This document shows, one piece after another, positions 63,318-64,000 of a stretch of DNA of 64,000 nt; the first letter of the stretch is position 1, and the number at the start of each line of letters is the position of its first letter. A program made the translations under genes and the position numbers. The notes under the pieces are model-generated. The model had not been told where the DNA came from, searched no databases, and worked only from the letters and a program-made list of their open reading frames with translations. This DNA comes from Mariniphaga sp041684965 (lineage in GTDB: Bacteria; Bacteroidota; Bacteroidia; Bacteroidales; Prolixibacteraceae). The stretch spans positions 62,001 through 126,000 of the forward strand of contig JAWLGR010000009.1 in NCBI GenBank assembly GCA_041684965.1. Reading direction: 5' to 3'.

Positions 63318-64000
63318 ATGCAAATAAACTATAAACTTAACCCGGCTGATTTAAAGAAAAAGCTGGAATTGTTTTGGGAACTTTCAGCTGAAAAAATTAA
63401 ACTGATTGATAACAATTACGATTCATCTAAAGGTTCACCAGTATTTACAGTTGATGGAAAATATACGACCCGTGGTTGGACTGAGTGGACCCAGGGATTC
63501 CAGTTTGGTTCTGCTATATTGCAGTTTGATGCTACAGGCGAAACCTATTTTCTGGAATCGGGAAGAAAGGCAACAACAGAAAAAATGGCCCCGCATATAA
63601 GTCACAAAGGAGTTCATGATCATGGGTTTAACAACCTGAGCACCTATGGGAATCTGTTACGGCTTATGAATGAGGGGAAAATTTCTTTTAATGATTGGGA
63701 GAAGCGTTTTTATGAACTGGCTGTGAAAATTTCAGGGGCAGTACAGGCTGGTCGCTGGACAAAAATTAAAAATGGAGGGTTTATTTATTCCTTTAATGGT
63801 CCGCACTCATTGTTTGTTGATACCATCCGGTCATGCAGGATTTTGGTGGCTTCACATTTGCTGGGGCATGTATTGCAAGATGAAAACGATGAAAAAATTT
63901 CACTTCTTGACAGGGCAATCCAACATATTTCTGCTACTGCCCATTATGCTGTTTACTATGGTGAAGGACGTGATCGTTACGATATTTGGGGTAGGACTGC
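63318..64000 (+). CDS. GH88/GH105-like glycosidase, N-terminal part
   Basis: An ATG at 63318 opens a frame that runs to the window edge (227 codons). The product has helix pairs typical of six-hairpin glycosidases: RGWTEWTQGFQFGSAILQF, HKGVHDHGFNNLSTYGNLLRLM (with an Asp in the HDxGF-like position), WTKIKNGGFIYSFNGPHSLF. It resembles unsaturated-glucuronyl hydrolases. There is no signal peptide, so it would act in the cytoplasm on oligosaccharides. Exact family assignment needs the missing C-terminus. Confidence 0.65.
   Translation, partial: MQINYKLNPADLKKKLELFWELSAEKIKLIDNNYDSSKGSPVFTVDGKYTTRGWTEWTQGFQFGSAILQFDATGETYFLESGRKATTEKMAPHISHKGVHDHGFNNLSTYGNLLRLMNEGKISFNDWEKRFYELAVKISGAVQAGRWTKIKNGGFIYSFNGPHSLFVDTIRSCRILVASHLLGHVLQDENDEKISLLDRAIQHISATAHYAVYYGEGRDRYDIWGRT

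Noticed and set aside
1..64000. tRNA genes, rRNA, CRISPR arrays, insertion sequences
   Set aside because: Intergenic regions were scanned by eye and none showed cloverleaf-like, spacer-repeat or transposase features. A covariance-model search could still find a divergent tRNA.

Overview
The window comes from a Bacteroidota chromosome, most likely an anaerobic or facultative member of the Bacteroidales/Marinilabiliales. The evidence is AT-rich DNA, TonB-dependent receptors with a carboxypeptidase-like N-terminal domain, a PorZ-like protein with a type IX secretion C-terminal domain, several families typical of Bacteroidota, and -7 promoter elements of the form TAnnTTTG (often TATCTTTG). I saw no rRNA, tRNA, CRISPR array or transposase.

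Layout. 1-6.5 kb: start of a secreted protein, a DUF3810 membrane protein, an exported aldo/keto reductase, a coiled-coil membrane protein, and a TonB receptor preceded by a His-rich small protein. 6.7-11.1 kb: an AT-rich accessory stretch with a GH57-like protein that has lost both catalytic residues, a small peptide gene, and a divergent P-loop (STAND-like) protein. 11.2-20.1 kb: housekeeping genes (coaX, an OmpA-type lipoprotein, dxs, a histidine kinase, a GH3-family ligase, a deoxynucleoside kinase, a PfkB kinase). 20.1-25.4 kb: a four-gene membrane redox operon (PstS-like/GcvH-like fusion, HybA-like ferredoxin, HybB-like quinone subunit, second GcvH-like protein) behind an upstream region rich in dyad symmetries. 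25.7-28.7 kb: a lipid-headgroup cluster (TauE-like permease, CdsA-like, CTP-dependent kinase-like, CDP-alcohol phosphotransferase). 29-43 kb: metG, HAD phosphatase, LD-carboxypeptidase, YraN, MmcQ, C1 peptidase, S4 protein, S41 protease, dCMP deaminase, SPOR lipoprotein, a REC-histidine kinase hybrid and a Memo-AMMECR1 fusion. The 29.9-30.45 kb gap holds a possible structured RNA, and 43.3 kb holds a 56-bp perfect palindrome.

43.5-50.1 kb: an efflux-type operon (TetR, porin-like protein, ABC ATPase, two FtsX-type permeases, LolA-like protein). It is interrupted after the ATPase gene by a roughly 0.73-kb element made of a four-helix-bundle (23S intervening-sequence family) gene between inverted arrays of 7-bp repeats. 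The arrays can pair in RNA. 50-56.6 kb: recO, porZ-like, rdgB, a conserved unknown, a CPBP protease and a DUF1080 lipoprotein. 56.8-63.2 kb: a methionine operon transcribed as DUF39, NIL-ferredoxin, UPF0280, metH, which predicts direct homocysteine synthesis from aspartate semialdehyde and sulfide followed by B12-dependent methylation. The window ends inside a glycosidase-like gene.

The strongest candidates for new biology are the mRNA-borne intervening-sequence-like element, the HybAB complex with non-lipoylatable GcvH modules, the GH57 pseudoenzyme/peptide/STAND locus, and the homocysteine-methionine operon.
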